NCBI RefSeq assembly: GCF_001676875.1
Contig: NZ_JYKA01000024.1
Coordinates: forward strand, 1 to 64,000
Source of the DNA: Chromobacterium subtsugae
Lineage (GTDB): Bacteria; Pseudomonadota; Gammaproteobacteria; Burkholderiales; Chromobacteriaceae
Length of the DNA stretch: 64,000 nt
Reading direction: 5' to 3'
In this document: piece after piece, positions 55,492-64,000 of the stretch
Layout: each line of letters opens with the position of its first letter
Numbering within the stretch: position 1 is the first letter of the stretch
Notes under the pieces: generated by a model
Databases searched by the model: none
The model's input: the letters and a program-made list of their open reading frames with translations, nothing else
What the model was told of the DNA's origin: nothing
Program-made: the position numbers and the translations under genes

Positions 55492-56966
55492 GCCACGCCC
55501 AGCTGCTGTTCACCGCCCTGATCCTGCTGACGCTGGCCATCACCGCCGCCGCGCGGCGCCGCACCGCGTCCCTTAATGATTTCTATACCGCCGGCGGCCA
55601 CCTGCCGGCCTGGCAGAACGGCCTGGCGCTGGCCGGCGACTACCTGTCCGCAGCGGCCTTCCTCGGCGCCGCCGGCATGTATCTGGGCCAGGGCTACGAC
55701 TCGCTGGCCTACGCGGTGGGCACGCTGGCGGGCTGGCCGCTGCTGTTGCTGCTGCTGGCCGAGCCGCTGCGCCGGCGCGGCCGCTATACCGTGGCCGGCG
55801 TGCTCAGCCAGCGCTTCGACCACGCCGGCGTGCGCCTGGTCAGCATCGCCGGCTCGCTGACCGTGACGCTGTGCTACCTGGTGGTGCAGCTGGTCGGCGC
55901 CGGCAAGCTGATCGAGCTGCTGTTCGGCCTGCCCTACCTCGCTGCCGTCGGCCTGGTGGGCGCGCTGATGATGGTCTACGTGGCGCTGGGCGGCATGCTG
56001 GCCACCACCTGGGTGCAGATCAGCAAGGCCAGCCTGCTGTTCATCTGCGCGCTGCTGCTGGCCGGCGGCGTGCTGGCGCGCTTCGGCGGCAGCCCGGCGG
56101 CGCTGTTCGACGCCGCGGAGAAACTGCGCGGCGCGGCCGCCTTTCTGCCCAGCCAGGCGCTGGCCGACCCGGTGGAGATGCTGTCGCTGGGCCTGGGGCT
56201 GAGCCTGGGCCTGCTCGGCCTGCCGCATGTGCTGATGCGCTTCTTCACCGTGGCCGACGCGCGCGCCGCGCGCCGCTCGGTCGGCATCGCCACCTGGCTG
56301 GTGGCCGCCTTCTTCGCTCTCAACATCGTCATCGGCTACGGCGCGATGATGCTGGTGGGACCCGACGCGCGCTTCCACGGCGCCGACGGCAAACTGCTGG
56401 GCGGCGGCAATATGGCCGCGCTGCACCTGGCGCGCCTGCTGGGCGGAGAAACCGCCAGCGCGCTGGTGGCCGCAGTCGCCTTCGCCACCATCCTGGCTGT
56501 GGTGTCCGGCCTGGCGCTGGCCGGCGCCAGCGCCGTCAGCCACGATCTGTACGCGGTATGGCTGAAGCGCGGCCAGGCCGAGCCGCGCCGGGAGCTGCGC
56601 GTTTCGCGACTGGCCACGCTGGCGCTCGGCCTGTTCGGCATCGTTCTGTCCACGCTGTTCCAGCAATTGAACATCGCGGTGATGATGGGCCTGGCCTTCG
56701 CCATCGCCGCCTCCGCCAATTTCCCGCTGCTGCTGCTGGCCTTGCGCTGGCAAGACCTCACCGCGCGCGGCGTGGTTTGGGGCGGCGCGGCGGGCATCGC
56801 TTCGTCGCTGGCGCTGATCGTCTGCGGCCCGGCGGTGTGGGTGGCGGCGCTGGGCCACGCCAAACCGCTGTTCCCCTACGCCAATCCCGCGCTGTTCTCC
56901 GTGCCGCTGGCCTTCGCCGCGGCATGGCTGGGCTCCCGCAACGGCGCGGCTTCCACCAACACCTGA
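55488..56966 (+). CDS. Solute:sodium symporter, ActP-like
   Basis: Inner-membrane transporter of 492 residues and about 13 helices. SLNDFYTAGGHLPAWQNGLALAGDYLSAAAFLGAAG is the SSS N-terminal signature (shown: DFYTAGGHLPAWQNG, GDYLSAAAFLG), and RFFTVADARAARRS with GLSLGLLGLPHVLMRF match the acetate permease ActP group. A monocarboxylate such as acetate is the best guess. Starts inside the stop of the small membrane gene (ATGA), 12 bases before the GST gene. Confidence 0.9.
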   Translation: MSHAQLLFTALILLTLAITAAARRRTASLNDFYTAGGHLPAWQNGLALAGDYLSAAAFLGAAGMYLGQGYDSLAYAVGTLAGWPLLLLLLAEPLRRRGRYTVAGVLSQRFDHAGVRLVSIAGSLTVTLCYLVVQLVGAGKLIELLFGLPYLAAVGLVGALMMVYVALGGMLATTWVQISKASLLFICALLLAGGVLARFGGSPAALFDAAEKLRGAAAFLPSQALADPVEMLSLGLGLSLGLLGLPHVLMRFFTVADARAARRSVGIATWLVAAFFALNIVIGYGAMMLVGPDARFHGADGKLLGGGNMAALHLARLLGGETASALVAAVAFATILAVVSGLALAGASAVSHDLYAVWLKRGQAEPRRELRVSRLATLALGLFGIVLSTLFQQLNIAVMMGLAFAIAASANFPLLLLALRWQDLTARGVVWGGAAGIASSLALIVCGPAVWVAALGHAKPLFPYANPALFSVPLAFAAAWLGSRNGAASTNT

Positions 56967-56977
56967 AAGCGCACTCC

Positions 56978-57601
56978 ATGAGCAATCTGATCCTGTACGG
57001 CAACCGCTACTCCGGCCACAGCTACAAGGTGCGGCTGGCGCTGATGCTGGCCGACATCTCGCACGACTATGTCCATGTCGACATCTCGCAGCCGCGCGCC
57101 GAACGCCTGGAAGATTTCCGCGCCGCCAGCCGCTTCGGCGAAGTGCCGGTGCTGGTGGCCGACGGCGTGCCGCTGTGCCAGTCCAACGCGATACTGCAAT
57201 GGCTGGCCGACAGCTACGGCGCGCTGGGCGGCGCCCTGGGCGAGCGCCAGCGCGTGCGAGAATGGCTGAACTGGGAAACCAACCGGCTGGGCCTGTCGCT
57301 GCCCAATCTGCGCTACTCGCGCCTGATCGCCCACTACGAACCGGCGGTGGAAGCCTGGCTGGAAACGCGGCTGCGCGCCGATCTGGCGGTGCTGGAAACC
57401 GAGCTGGCCGAGCGCCGCTACCTGGCCGGCGACCAGATCAGCATCGCCGACGTGTCGCTCTGCGGCTACCTGTGGTGGCTGGCCGACACCGGCCTGGCCA
57501 TCGCCGACTGGCCCCATGTCCAGGCCTGGCTGGCCCGCATCGCCGCCCAGCCGGGCTGGCAGCATCCGGACGAGCTGATGTCTCCGGACATTCCGGAATA
57601 A
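56978..57601 (+). CDS. Glutathione S-transferase family protein
   Basis: 207 residues: thioredoxin-fold N-domain (LILYGNRYSGHSYKVRLALMLADI, FGEVPVLVADGVPLCQSNAILQWLA with the cis-Pro and the glutathione-binding Ser-Asn) and an all-helical C-domain with the capping motif ISIADVSLCGYLWWLAD. The reaction is unknown. It is 11 bases after the symporter gene and so probably in the same transcript. Confidence 0.92.
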   Translation: MSNLILYGNRYSGHSYKVRLALMLADISHDYVHVDISQPRAERLEDFRAASRFGEVPVLVADGVPLCQSNAILQWLADSYGALGGALGERQRVREWLNWETNRLGLSLPNLRYSRLIAHYEPAVEAWLETRLRADLAVLETELAERRYLAGDQISIADVSLCGYLWWLADTGLAIADWPHVQAWLARIAAQPGWQHPDELMSPDIPE

Positions 57602-57675
57602 GGCGCGCGGCGCCAGCAGGCGATAGACCTGCGCCGCGGCGATTGGACAAACACAGAGAAATAGAGAGCCCCCAG

Positions 57676-58188
57676 ATGAGCCGACCCTCTTGTATCCGCC
57701 ATTGGCGAGAATTGGAAAAAACCGAACCCAGCCGTTATCCGGACAGCCAGGAGGACCTGGCCCGCGGCGCGCCGCTGGGCCGCCATTTCGGCTTTGCCCG
57801 GCTGGGCATCCACCACGAGCGGCTGGAACCCGGCCAGCGCACCAGCTGGCCCCATGCCGAAAGCACCGAGGACGAATTCATCCACGTGCTGGAAGGCGAG
57901 CCCGACCTATGGCTGGACGGCGCGCTGCACCGGCTGCAGCCGGGCGATTCGGTCGGCTTCAAGGCAGGAGACGGCCAGGCCCACACCGTGATCAACAACA
58001 CCGAGCAAGCCGTCCGCCTACTGGTGGTCGGCGACGCCACCCGCGCCGACAACCAGGTCCACTATCCGCGCCACCCGGCGCGCAACGCCGCCATCGGCAA
58101 GCTGCACTGGGCCGCCGCGCCAGCGCGGCCGGACGGCGGCCACGACGGTCTGCCGGACAAGCTGCGCGACAGCGACGGACCGTTCTGA
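57676..58188 (+). CDS. Cupin domain protein
   Basis: A 170-residue single cupin: LGIHHERLEPGQRTSWPHAESTEDEFIHVLEGEPDLWLDG is a mannose-6-phosphate-isomerase type motif 1, and LQPGDSVGFKAGDGQAHTVINN motif 2. The usual two-His metal set is only partly kept (His in WPHAES and FIHVLEG). Role unknown. Lies 74 bases after the GST gene and 5 before the dipeptidase. Confidence 0.88.
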   Translation: MSRPSCIRHWRELEKTEPSRYPDSQEDLARGAPLGRHFGFARLGIHHERLEPGQRTSWPHAESTEDEFIHVLEGEPDLWLDGALHRLQPGDSVGFKAGDGQAHTVINNTEQAVRLLVVGDATRADNQVHYPRHPARNAAIGKLHWAAAPARPDGGHDGLPDKLRDSDGPF

Positions 58189-58193
58189 AACCG

Positions 58194-58871
58194 ATGGACA
58201 AAATGCTGACGCTAGCCGATCCGTCCTTGCTGGACATTCCCGTGGCCGGCCATGCCGAGCCCTTCGTCGACCTGGCCGCTTATCCGGACTGGGCGGTGGA
58301 CCGGAGCCGCAGCCAGATCTCCAGCCGCAGCCCCCATTTCCTGAAAGCCAGGCAGGCGGTGGCGGAACGGCTGCGCGACGCCGCCGGACGCTTGCCGGAC
58401 GGCCTGCGCCTGTACGTCAAGGAAGCCTACCGGCCGCTAGCGCGCCAGCGCCGCTCCTACGACGAGCATCTGGTCCGCTTGCGTGGTCTGCAGCCGGAAC
58501 TGGACGAGGCGGCCTTGCTGCGCGAGGCCAGCCTTTACGTCGCGCCGCCGGCGGTGGCGCCCCACCCGACCGGCGCCGCGCTGGATGTGACCTTGATCGA
58601 CGCGGCCGGCGCGGAGCTGGACATGGGCTGCCCGTTCAACGCCGACGCCGAGGAATCCCGCGGCGCCTGCTACACCGACAGCCCGGGCCTCTGCGCGCAA
58701 GCCCGCGCCAACCGGCGCATACTGATCCTGGCGATGCGCGACGCCGGCTTCGTCAATTATCCGTCCGAGTGGTGGCACTGGTCGTACGGCGACCGCTACT
58801 GGGCGGCCGTCAGCGGCGCGCCGGCCGCGCTGTACGCCGCCGTCGACGAAAGCTTTCTGGAATCCGCATGA
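58194..58871 (+). CDS. D-alanyl-D-alanine dipeptidase, VanX/DdpX-like (M15)
   Basis: A 225-residue zinc dipeptidase of the M15D group. Metal ligands and catalytic residues are in HPTGAALDVTLID (His, Asp) and EWWHWSYGD (catalytic Glu, His), with VKEAYRPLARQRRS supplying the conserved Arg. No signal peptide, so it should act in the cytoplasm on D-Ala-D-Ala released from wall turnover. No vanHA-like genes are near, so it is not evidence of glycopeptide resistance. Overlaps the next gene (ATGA). Confidence 0.9.
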   Translation: MDKMLTLADPSLLDIPVAGHAEPFVDLAAYPDWAVDRSRSQISSRSPHFLKARQAVAERLRDAAGRLPDGLRLYVKEAYRPLARQRRSYDEHLVRLRGLQPELDEAALLREASLYVAPPAVAPHPTGAALDVTLIDAAGAELDMGCPFNADAEESRGACYTDSPGLCAQARANRRILILAMRDAGFVNYPSEWWHWSYGDRYWAAVSGAPAALYAAVDESFLESA

Positions 58872-60250
58872 ACGACTTCCTGCAGCAACTGGCCGCCATC
58901 ATCGGCCCGCAATACATCCTGACCGCCGCCGCCGACACCGCGCCGTTCACGCTGGACTGGCGCCGCCGCTACCAGGGCGCGCCGCTGGCGGTGGCGCTGC
59001 CGGGCTCCACCGCCGAAGTCGCCGAGCTGGTCAAGCTGTGCCGCGCGCGCAAAGTCGCCATCGTGCCGCAAGGCGGCAACACCTCCACCTGCGGCGCGGC
59101 CACGCCGGACGGCAGCGGCCGCCAGCTGATCGTGGGCATGCGCCGGCTGCGCGCCATCCGCGCCCTGGACGGCGACAACAACACGCTGACCGTGGACGCC
59201 GGCGTCACGCTGCAAGAAGCCCAGCAGGCGGCCGAAGCCGCCGGCCGGCTGTTTCCGCTGGCGCTGGCCTCGCAGGGCAGCTGCCAGATCGGCGGCAACC
59301 TGTCCACCAACGCCGGCGGCGTGGCGGTGCTGCGCTACGGCACCATGCGCGAGCTGGCGCTGGGGCTGGAAGTGGTGCTGCCGGACGGCCGCGTGCTGGA
59401 CCAGTTGCAAGGCCTGCGCAAGGACACCACCGGCCTCGACCTGAAGCAGCTGTTCATCGGCGCCGAAGGCCAGCTGGGCCTGATCACCGCCGCCACGCTG
59501 AAGCTGTTTCCGCTGCCCAGCGCCCATGCGACCGCGATGGTCGGCGTAGAAGACATCGAGACGGCGATAGCCTGGCTGAACCGGCTGCGCCACCGCTTCG
59601 GCGACCGCCTCACCGCCTTCGAAGTGATGGACGCCAATTGCCAGCAGGTGCTGCAACGCCACCATCCCAGTCTGATGCCGTTTTCCGCGCCGTGGCTGGC
59701 GCTGATCGAGCTGTCCGACGGCGGCGATCCGGCCGAGCTGAACGACGCGCTGGTGGCATGGCTGTCGGCGCAGCACATGCTGGACGGCGTAGTGGCGCAA
59801 AACGAAACCGAACGGCGCAAGCTGTGGACGCTGCGCGAGGAGATATCTGAAAGCCAGCGCAAGGACGGTCCCAGCATCAAGCACGACATCGCGGTGCCGA
59901 CCTCGGCGCTGCCGCGGCTGGTGCGCGACTGCGCGGCGGATCTGGAGCGGGCCTTCCCCGGCGTGCGCATCGTCGCCTTCGGCCACGCCGGCGACGGCAA
60001 TCTGCATTACAACGTCAGCTACACCCGCCCCGGCAATGCCGAGCTGTTCGACGACGAGCCGGCGGTCAACGCCATCGTCTACGACCACGTCTACCGGCTG
60101 GACGGCACGCTGGCGGCCGAACACGGCGTCGGCCAATTGAAGAAGGACTGGCTGGTCCGCTACAAAGACCCGCTGGCGCTGGAATTGATGCGCGGCATCA
60201 AGCGGGCGCTGGACCCGGACGGCTTGATGAATCCGGGCAAATGGCTATGA
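58868..60250 (+). CDS. FAD-binding oxidoreductase, GlcD/D-2-hydroxyglutarate dehydrogenase type
   Basis: A 460-residue flavoprotein. FAD_binding_4 domain (VPQGGNTSTCGAATP, GSCQIGGNLSTNAGGVAVLRYGTM, FIGAEGQLGLITAATL) followed by the FAD-oxidase C domain with FGHAGDGNLHYNVSY, AEHGVGQLKKDWL and DPDGLMNPGKWL. The His pair of GHAGDGNLH and the downstream EHGVG are the substrate/metal site of 2-hydroxyacid dehydrogenases. Exact hydroxy acid unknown. Last gene of the run; converges on the TPR gene with a 13-base gap. Confidence 0.93.
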   Translation: MNDFLQQLAAIIGPQYILTAAADTAPFTLDWRRRYQGAPLAVALPGSTAEVAELVKLCRARKVAIVPQGGNTSTCGAATPDGSGRQLIVGMRRLRAIRALDGDNNTLTVDAGVTLQEAQQAAEAAGRLFPLALASQGSCQIGGNLSTNAGGVAVLRYGTMRELALGLEVVLPDGRVLDQLQGLRKDTTGLDLKQLFIGAEGQLGLITAATLKLFPLPSAHATAMVGVEDIETAIAWLNRLRHRFGDRLTAFEVMDANCQQVLQRHHPSLMPFSAPWLALIELSDGGDPAELNDALVAWLSAQHMLDGVVAQNETERRKLWTLREEISESQRKDGPSIKHDIAVPTSALPRLVRDCAADLERAFPGVRIVAFGHAGDGNLHYNVSYTRPGNAELFDDEPAVNAIVYDHVYRLDGTLAAEHGVGQLKKDWLVRYKDPLALELMRGIKRALDPDGLMNPGKWL

Positions 60251-60263
60251 GCGCGGCGGCGGC

Positions 60264-62090
60264 CTAGCCGACGTCCAGCCGGGCGATGGCCGCCGCCCAG
60301 TCCTCGCCGCGGCGCTGGCGAACCAGCCGCAGCGACGGGTACCACGGCGTGGCGTCTCCCTGCTCGCCCCAGCGCCAGTCGGTGTGCTCGCAGGACAGCA
60401 GCAGCCGGCACGGCACCCCCAGCGCGCCAGCCAGATGGGCCATCGCGGTGTCCACCGCGATCAGCAGGTCCAGCTGCGTCAGCAGCGCGGCGCTGGCGGC
60501 GAAATCGCTCAACCCCGACCCCAGCTCCAGCGCGCCGTGCCGGCCGGCCCATTCCTTCTCTTCCGGGGTAGGGTCCGGCTGCACGCTGATCCAGACGGCG
60601 TCGCGCCGGCACAGCGCCTCCAATCGCTCAGGCCCCGGCAGCGAACGGCAATGGTCGAACGGATGGGCGGCATGGCCGCGCCACAGCAAGCCTATCCTGC
60701 GCCCGCCGCGCGGCAGGCGCCGGCCCCAGTCCTCGGCCAGCGCGGGATCGGCCCGCAGATAGCTGGGCAGCGACAGCGGCTCGGCCTGCAGCAGGCCGGG
60801 CAGGCTCATCGAAAACACATGGCAGTCGTGCGGCGGAAAGTCGGGGTTCACCCGGCGGATAGGCAGGCAAGCGTCGGCCAGGCCCTGGGCGGCGAACAGC
60901 GGCAGCAGCGCCTCGCGGCACATCAGCGTCAGGCGGGCCGGCCCGAGCTGGCGCAGCAGCGGCAGGTAGCGGAAAAACTGGATGGCGTCGCCGTAGCCTT
61001 GCTCGAACACCAGCAGCAGATGCCTGCCCGCCAGCGCCTCGCCCTGCCAACGCGGCGAACCCGGCTGCGGATAGTGGCCGGACTGCAGCCTGGCCTCGTG
61101 GTTTCGCCAGCCGGCCTGATACTCGCCGCGCGCCAATTGCAAGTAGCCCAGGTTTTGCCGCAGCCGGCGGTGCCGCGGCGACAGCGCGAGGCCGCTGCGC
61201 CAGGCGCGCTCCGCCTCCGCGCCGCGCCCTTGCTCCAGCTGCGCCACTCCCAACAGGCATAGCCAGTCGACATTACCGGGCGCTGCCAGCAACGCGGCGC
61301 GCAGCAGGGCTTCGGCCTCGGCCGGCCGGCTGGTGGCCGACAGCAGCGCCGCCAGATTGCCCAGCACCGCGTCCGGCTGCAGCGCATGCGCCCGGCGCAG
61401 GCAGTCCTCCGCCTCGGCCCAGCGCCGCCGCTCCATCAGCAGCAGGCCAAGATTGTTCAGCGCCGCCACATGGTTCGGCTGTCGCCGCAGCGCGGCGCGC
61501 AGCAGCGCCTCGGCCTCGTCGGCGCGGCCCAGCTCCACCAGCAGCTGGCCCAGCAGCTGCTGCGCCTCGGCGTCGTCCGGCTCCAGCGCCAGGCCGCGCC
61601 GCAGATAGTCGGCGGCCTCCTCGCGGCGCTCCAGCTGGCGCAGCAGCCGGCCCAGGTTGTAGTGCGCCAGCGCCGACTGCGGCCGCAGCGCCAGCGCCTG
61701 GCGGAAACAGGCTTCTGCTTCCGCCGCCCGCCCCTGCTCCAGCAGCAGCGTGCCCAGATTGCCCAGGCTGGAGGCATGGCCGGCGTCGCGGGCCAGCTCC
61801 GCGCGGTAGTGCGCGTCGGCTTCGGCCGCGTGGCCGCGCTCCGCCTGCAGGCAGCCCAGGTTGTAATGCGCGTCCGGCGTGGCCGCGTCATGCTGCAGCG
61901 CCTGGCGCCAGCATTGCTCGGCCAGTTGCGGCTGATCCAGCCGGACGGCGCAGACGCCCAGCAAATTCCACAGCGGCGCGTTGGCGGGTTCGGCCTGCAG
62001 GCCTTGCTGCGCGGCCTGCAAGGCGGCGGCGAGCTCGCCTTCGGCCAACAGGCGGGCGGCGCGCAGGGTATCGGCGGACAGGGGCGGCAT
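60264..62090 (-). CDS. TPR protein with glycosyltransferase-9-like C-terminal domain
   Basis: A 608-residue protein. Residues about 1-330 are roughly nine tetratricopeptide repeats (for example PLWNLLGVCAVRLDQPQLAE, AHYNLGRLLRQLERREEAA, ALNNLGLLLMERRRWAEAE). Residues about 370-600 resemble ADP-heptose/GT9-type glycosyltransferases: LLVFEQGYGDAIQFFRYLPLL, RRIGLLWRGHAAHPFDHCRS, and LDLLIAVDTAMAHLAGALGVP. Such TPR-GT proteins are implicated in glycosylation of surface proteins including flagellin, but the target is unknown. It lies 85 bases downstream of a chemoreceptor gene; a terminator separates them. Confidence 0.88.
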   Translation of the reverse strand: MPPLSADTLRAARLLAEGELAAALQAAQQGLQAEPANAPLWNLLGVCAVRLDQPQLAEQCWRQALQHDAATPDAHYNLGCLQAERGHAAEADAHYRAELARDAGHASSLGNLGTLLLEQGRAAEAEACFRQALALRPQSALAHYNLGRLLRQLERREEAADYLRRGLALEPDDAEAQQLLGQLLVELGRADEAEALLRAALRRQPNHVAALNNLGLLLMERRRWAEAEDCLRRAHALQPDAVLGNLAALLSATSRPAEAEALLRAALLAAPGNVDWLCLLGVAQLEQGRGAEAERAWRSGLALSPRHRRLRQNLGYLQLARGEYQAGWRNHEARLQSGHYPQPGSPRWQGEALAGRHLLLVFEQGYGDAIQFFRYLPLLRQLGPARLTLMCREALLPLFAAQGLADACLPIRRVNPDFPPHDCHVFSMSLPGLLQAEPLSLPSYLRADPALAEDWGRRLPRGGRRIGLLWRGHAAHPFDHCRSLPGPERLEALCRRDAVWISVQPDPTPEEKEWAGRHGALELGSGLSDFAASAALLTQLDLLIAVDTAMAHLAGALGVPCRLLLSCEHTDWRWGEQGDATPWYPSLRLVRQRRGEDWAAAIARLDVG

Positions 62091-62128
62091 CGGTTTTTCC
62101 CGCAAAGAACTTGTTCGGATAATCGACG

Positions 62129-62154
62129 CAAAAACGCCGCCTGGCAAGGCGGCG
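62129..62154 (-). terminator. Terminator of the chemoreceptor gene
   Basis: Minus strand CGCCGCCT-TGCC-AGGCGGCG followed by TTTTTG; between the two minus-strand genes. Confidence 0.85.
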
Positions 62155-62175
62155 CTGGCGGACGCGGCAGCCGCG

Positions 62176-64000
62176 CTACAGGCGGAACTTATTGAACTCG
62201 GCGTCCATCTTGCCGGCGTTGCCGGCCAGGCCCTGCAAGGTGCTGCTGACGTTCTGCAGCACATCGTCGTTTTCCAGCACGTGGCCGTTGATCGCTTCCG
62301 AGCTTTGCGCGATCAGCGTGGTGGCCTTGTGCTGCTCCTGGGTGGAATTGGAGATTTCGCTCATCTTGGCCACCACCTCCAGCATGGACGCGCGGATGGC
62401 GGCGATATTGTCCACCGCCTCGCGGGTCAGGCCGACGCCTTCGTCCACCGCCTGCACCGTGGAGTTGACGTCGCCCACGGCGCGGCCGGTTTCCTCGCGG
62501 ATCGCGCCCACCATATTGGAGATTTCCAGCGTCGCCTGGGCGGTGCGCTCGGCCAGCTTGCGCACTTCGTCGGCCACTACCGCGAAGCCGCGGCCCTGTT
62601 CTCCGGCGCGCGCCGCCTCGATCGCCGCGTTCAAGGCCAGCAGATTGGTCTGGTCGGCGATATCGCGGATCACGTTGGTGATGCCGGAGATTTCCTGCGA
62701 GCGCTTGTCCAGCGAAGACAGCATCTCTTCCAGGCCGCGCACCGACTGCACGGTGTTTTCCATGCCGGACGACAGGCGCTGCATATTGTCGGCGCTGGAG
62801 GCCAGGTTGTGGCCGGTGGCGCTGGCCAGCTCATCGGCCTGGCGCGCGCTGTCGGCGATGTGGGAGATGGAAACGGTGATCTGCTCCAGCGTGGCGGCGT
62901 TGGACGAGGACACGTCGGAAATGTGGCGCGAGCTTTGCGCGACGTCGGCCACCAGCTGGCTGGCGTCCTGCACGCCGCCGACCACGCCGGCGGCGTCGCC
63001 CTTCAGGCCGCGGAACAGGTGGCCCAGCTGGGCGACGAAGGTATTGAACGCGCGCGCGGTGGCGGCGATTTCGTCCTGGCCGTCGTCCTTCAGCCTGAGG
63101 GTCAGGTCGCCCTGGCCGCGGGCGATGTCCTCCATCGCCGCCTTCAGCCGCGTGAGGCCGGCCAGCATCTTGCCTATCACCAGGCTGGCGAACGGGATCA
63201 TCAGCGCGAACACCAGCAGCGTCAGCCCGCCTATCGTGTACAGCAGGGTGTGCAGCGGCGCCAGGATCTCGTCGCGGTCGGCCACCAGCGCCAGCACCCA
63301 GCTGGTGCCGGGGATCGCCTGGGCGGAAATCAGCATGCTCTTGCCTCCGATGTCGACATCGGAGGCCTTGTCGTTCTGCACCAGCTGCGCCAGCTTGTCG
63401 GCGCTCAGCGCCGGCACTACGCTGGTGATCGGCTTCAGCGTCAGGTCGGCCTGCGGGTGGGCGATGACGGTGCCCTTCTTGTCGACGATGAAGGCATAGC
63501 CGTTGCCGCGCACCTTCAGCGACAGCACCGACTTCACCAGCGCGTCCACCATCACGTCGCCGCCGACCACGCCGGCGAAGGCGCCGTTGTGATTGAACGG
63601 CGCGGCGATGGTGACGGTCAGCTTCTTGGTGGCCTCGTCGACATAGGGGTCGGTGACGATGGGCTGGCCGGCGGCCTGGGCCTGCTTGTACCAGTCGCGG
63701 TCGGCCACCTTGTAGTCGGCCGGGGCCACCCAGTCGTCGGAGAACAGCGTGCGGCCGTCGGCGTAGCCGGCGTAGTTGACGTTGAAGCCGCCGGCCTTGG
63801 TGCCCACCTTGAGGAAGCGCAGCGCGTCGGCCTCGCCGGCCACCGCGGTCTGGGCGACGATCTGCTGTTTCTTCTCTCCCAGCCAGGTGGTCACCACCGA
63901 GCTCTGCCCCTTCAGGCTGGCGGCGAATTCGTTATCCAGCCCCTCCAGGATTTCTGATCGCATCTGCGTGAAAACTATGGTCACCAGGACCAGGCCGAAC
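62176..64000 (-). CDS. Methyl-accepting chemotaxis protein (5' end cut by window)
   Basis: Transmembrane chemoreceptor; only the start of the gene, with TM1, lies outside. The visible part begins inside TM1 ([10 protein letters not shown]), followed by a large periplasmic dCache-type domain ([51 protein letters not shown]), TM2 ([19 protein letters not shown]), a HAMP domain, and the signalling domain with the hairpin-tip signature [20 protein letters not shown] then [20 protein letters not shown]. The dCache fold suggests amino acid or small-organic-acid sensing. No CheR-binding pentapeptide at the C-terminus (ends FNKFRL). Confidence 0.95.
   Translation of the reverse strand, partial: FGLVLVTIVFTQMRSEILEGLDNEFAASLKGQSSVVTTWLGEKKQQIVAQTAVAGEADALRFLKVGTKAGGFNVNYAGYADGRTLFSDDWVAPADYKVADRDWYKQAQAAGQPIVTDPYVDEATKKLTVTIAAPFNHNGAFAGVVGGDVMVDALVKSVLSLKVRGNGYAFIVDKKGTVIAHPQADLTLKPITSVVPALSADKLAQLVQNDKASDVDIGGKSMLISAQAIPGTSWVLALVADRDEILAPLHTLLYTIGGLTLLVFALMIPFASLVIGKMLAGLTRLKAAMEDIARGQGDLTLRLKDDGQDEIAATARAFNTFVAQLGHLFRGLKGDAAGVVGGVQDASQLVADVAQSSRHISDVSSSNAATLEQITVSISHIADSARQADELASATGHNLASSADNMQRLSSGMENTVQSVRGLEEMLSSLDKRSQEISGITNVIRDIADQTNLLALNAAIEAARAGEQGRGFAVVADEVRKLAERTAQATLEISNMVGAIREETGRAVGDVNSTVQAVDEGVGLTREAVDNIAAIRASMLEVVAKMSEISNSTQEQHKATTLIAQSSEAINGHVLENDDVLQNVSSTLQGLAGNAGKMDAEFNKFRL

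Noticed and set aside
58194..58871. Glycopeptide resistance cassette suggested by the VanX-like dipeptidase
   Set aside because: No vanH/vanA-like ligase or dehydrogenase is adjacent, and Gram-negative bacteria commonly carry DdpX-type enzymes for D-Ala-D-Ala use.

Overview
The window is high-GC, densely coded DNA from the main chromosome of a betaproteobacterium. Gene content points to Chromobacterium or a near relative (Neisseriales): a VioB-like gene pair, a chitosanase with a chitin-binding module, an aculeacin/AHL-type acylase, a PhaM-like PHA granule protein, TRAP dicarboxylate transport beside malic enzyme, and many LysR/MerR/TetR divergons. The genus is an inference; no rRNA or marker was compared. 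No plasmid or phage genes and no CRISPR array were seen.

Layout. 0.2-5 kb: nadB, a bidirectional terminator, then two minus-strand genes that together look like a split VioB (N-terminal domain protein plus ferritin-like domain protein). 5.2-8.4 kb: a fluoride riboswitch ahead of a CLC-F fluoride exporter, an SDR dehydrogenase and a CHAD protein. 8.6-12.1 kb: secreted chitosanase and a secreted Ntn-hydrolase acylase. 12.3-14.3 kb: a MerR regulator divergent from an old-yellow-enzyme gene, with two matching 19-bp-spacer MerR promoters. 14.4-18.5 kb: a two-gene cytochrome c operon, then a LysR/amidohydrolase divergon. 18.5-25.8 kb: a degenerate repeat, agmatine deiminase divergent from a LysR gene, an amidase, a YheS-like ABC-F protein without its C-terminal tail, and a TetR regulator.

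25.9-33.3 kb is the most striking region: ten plus-strand genes, nearly all overlapping by 1-14 bases, encoding an FAD amine-oxidase-like protein, DUF1365, a cyclopropane-fatty-acid-synthase-like methyltransferase, a DUF3833 lipoprotein, an SDR, an NTF2-like protein, a 53-residue DUF2256 protein, an iron-sulfur bacterial photolyase, a Blc lipocalin and a TIGR02450 protein. They look like one lipid-modification and light/oxidative-stress unit, probably controlled by the divergent TetR. 

34.1-36.2 kb holds a second-type groES-groEL operon with a sigma-32-like promoter and a GroEL lacking the GGM tail. 36.3-37.6 kb is a low-density patch: a decayed IS5-family transposase, unassigned DNA, a second copy of the degenerate repeat, and tRNA-Ala(CGC). 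37.6-45.5 kb is a C4-dicarboxylate module: a DctS-like sensor kinase without an adjacent response regulator, TRAP genes dctP-dctQ-dctM and maeB. 45.6-51.7 kb: PhaM-like protein, VirK/YbjX protein, flavin reductase, dnaE and a cold-shock protein. 51.7-54.6 kb: Tat-exported phospholipase C and an unknown periplasmic protein. 54.8-60.3 kb: acetyltransferase, solute:sodium symporter with a small membrane partner, GST, cupin, D-Ala-D-Ala dipeptidase and a glycolate-oxidase-type flavoprotein. 60.3-64 kb: a TPR/glycosyltransferase-like protein and the 3' part of a chemoreceptor gene cut by the window end.
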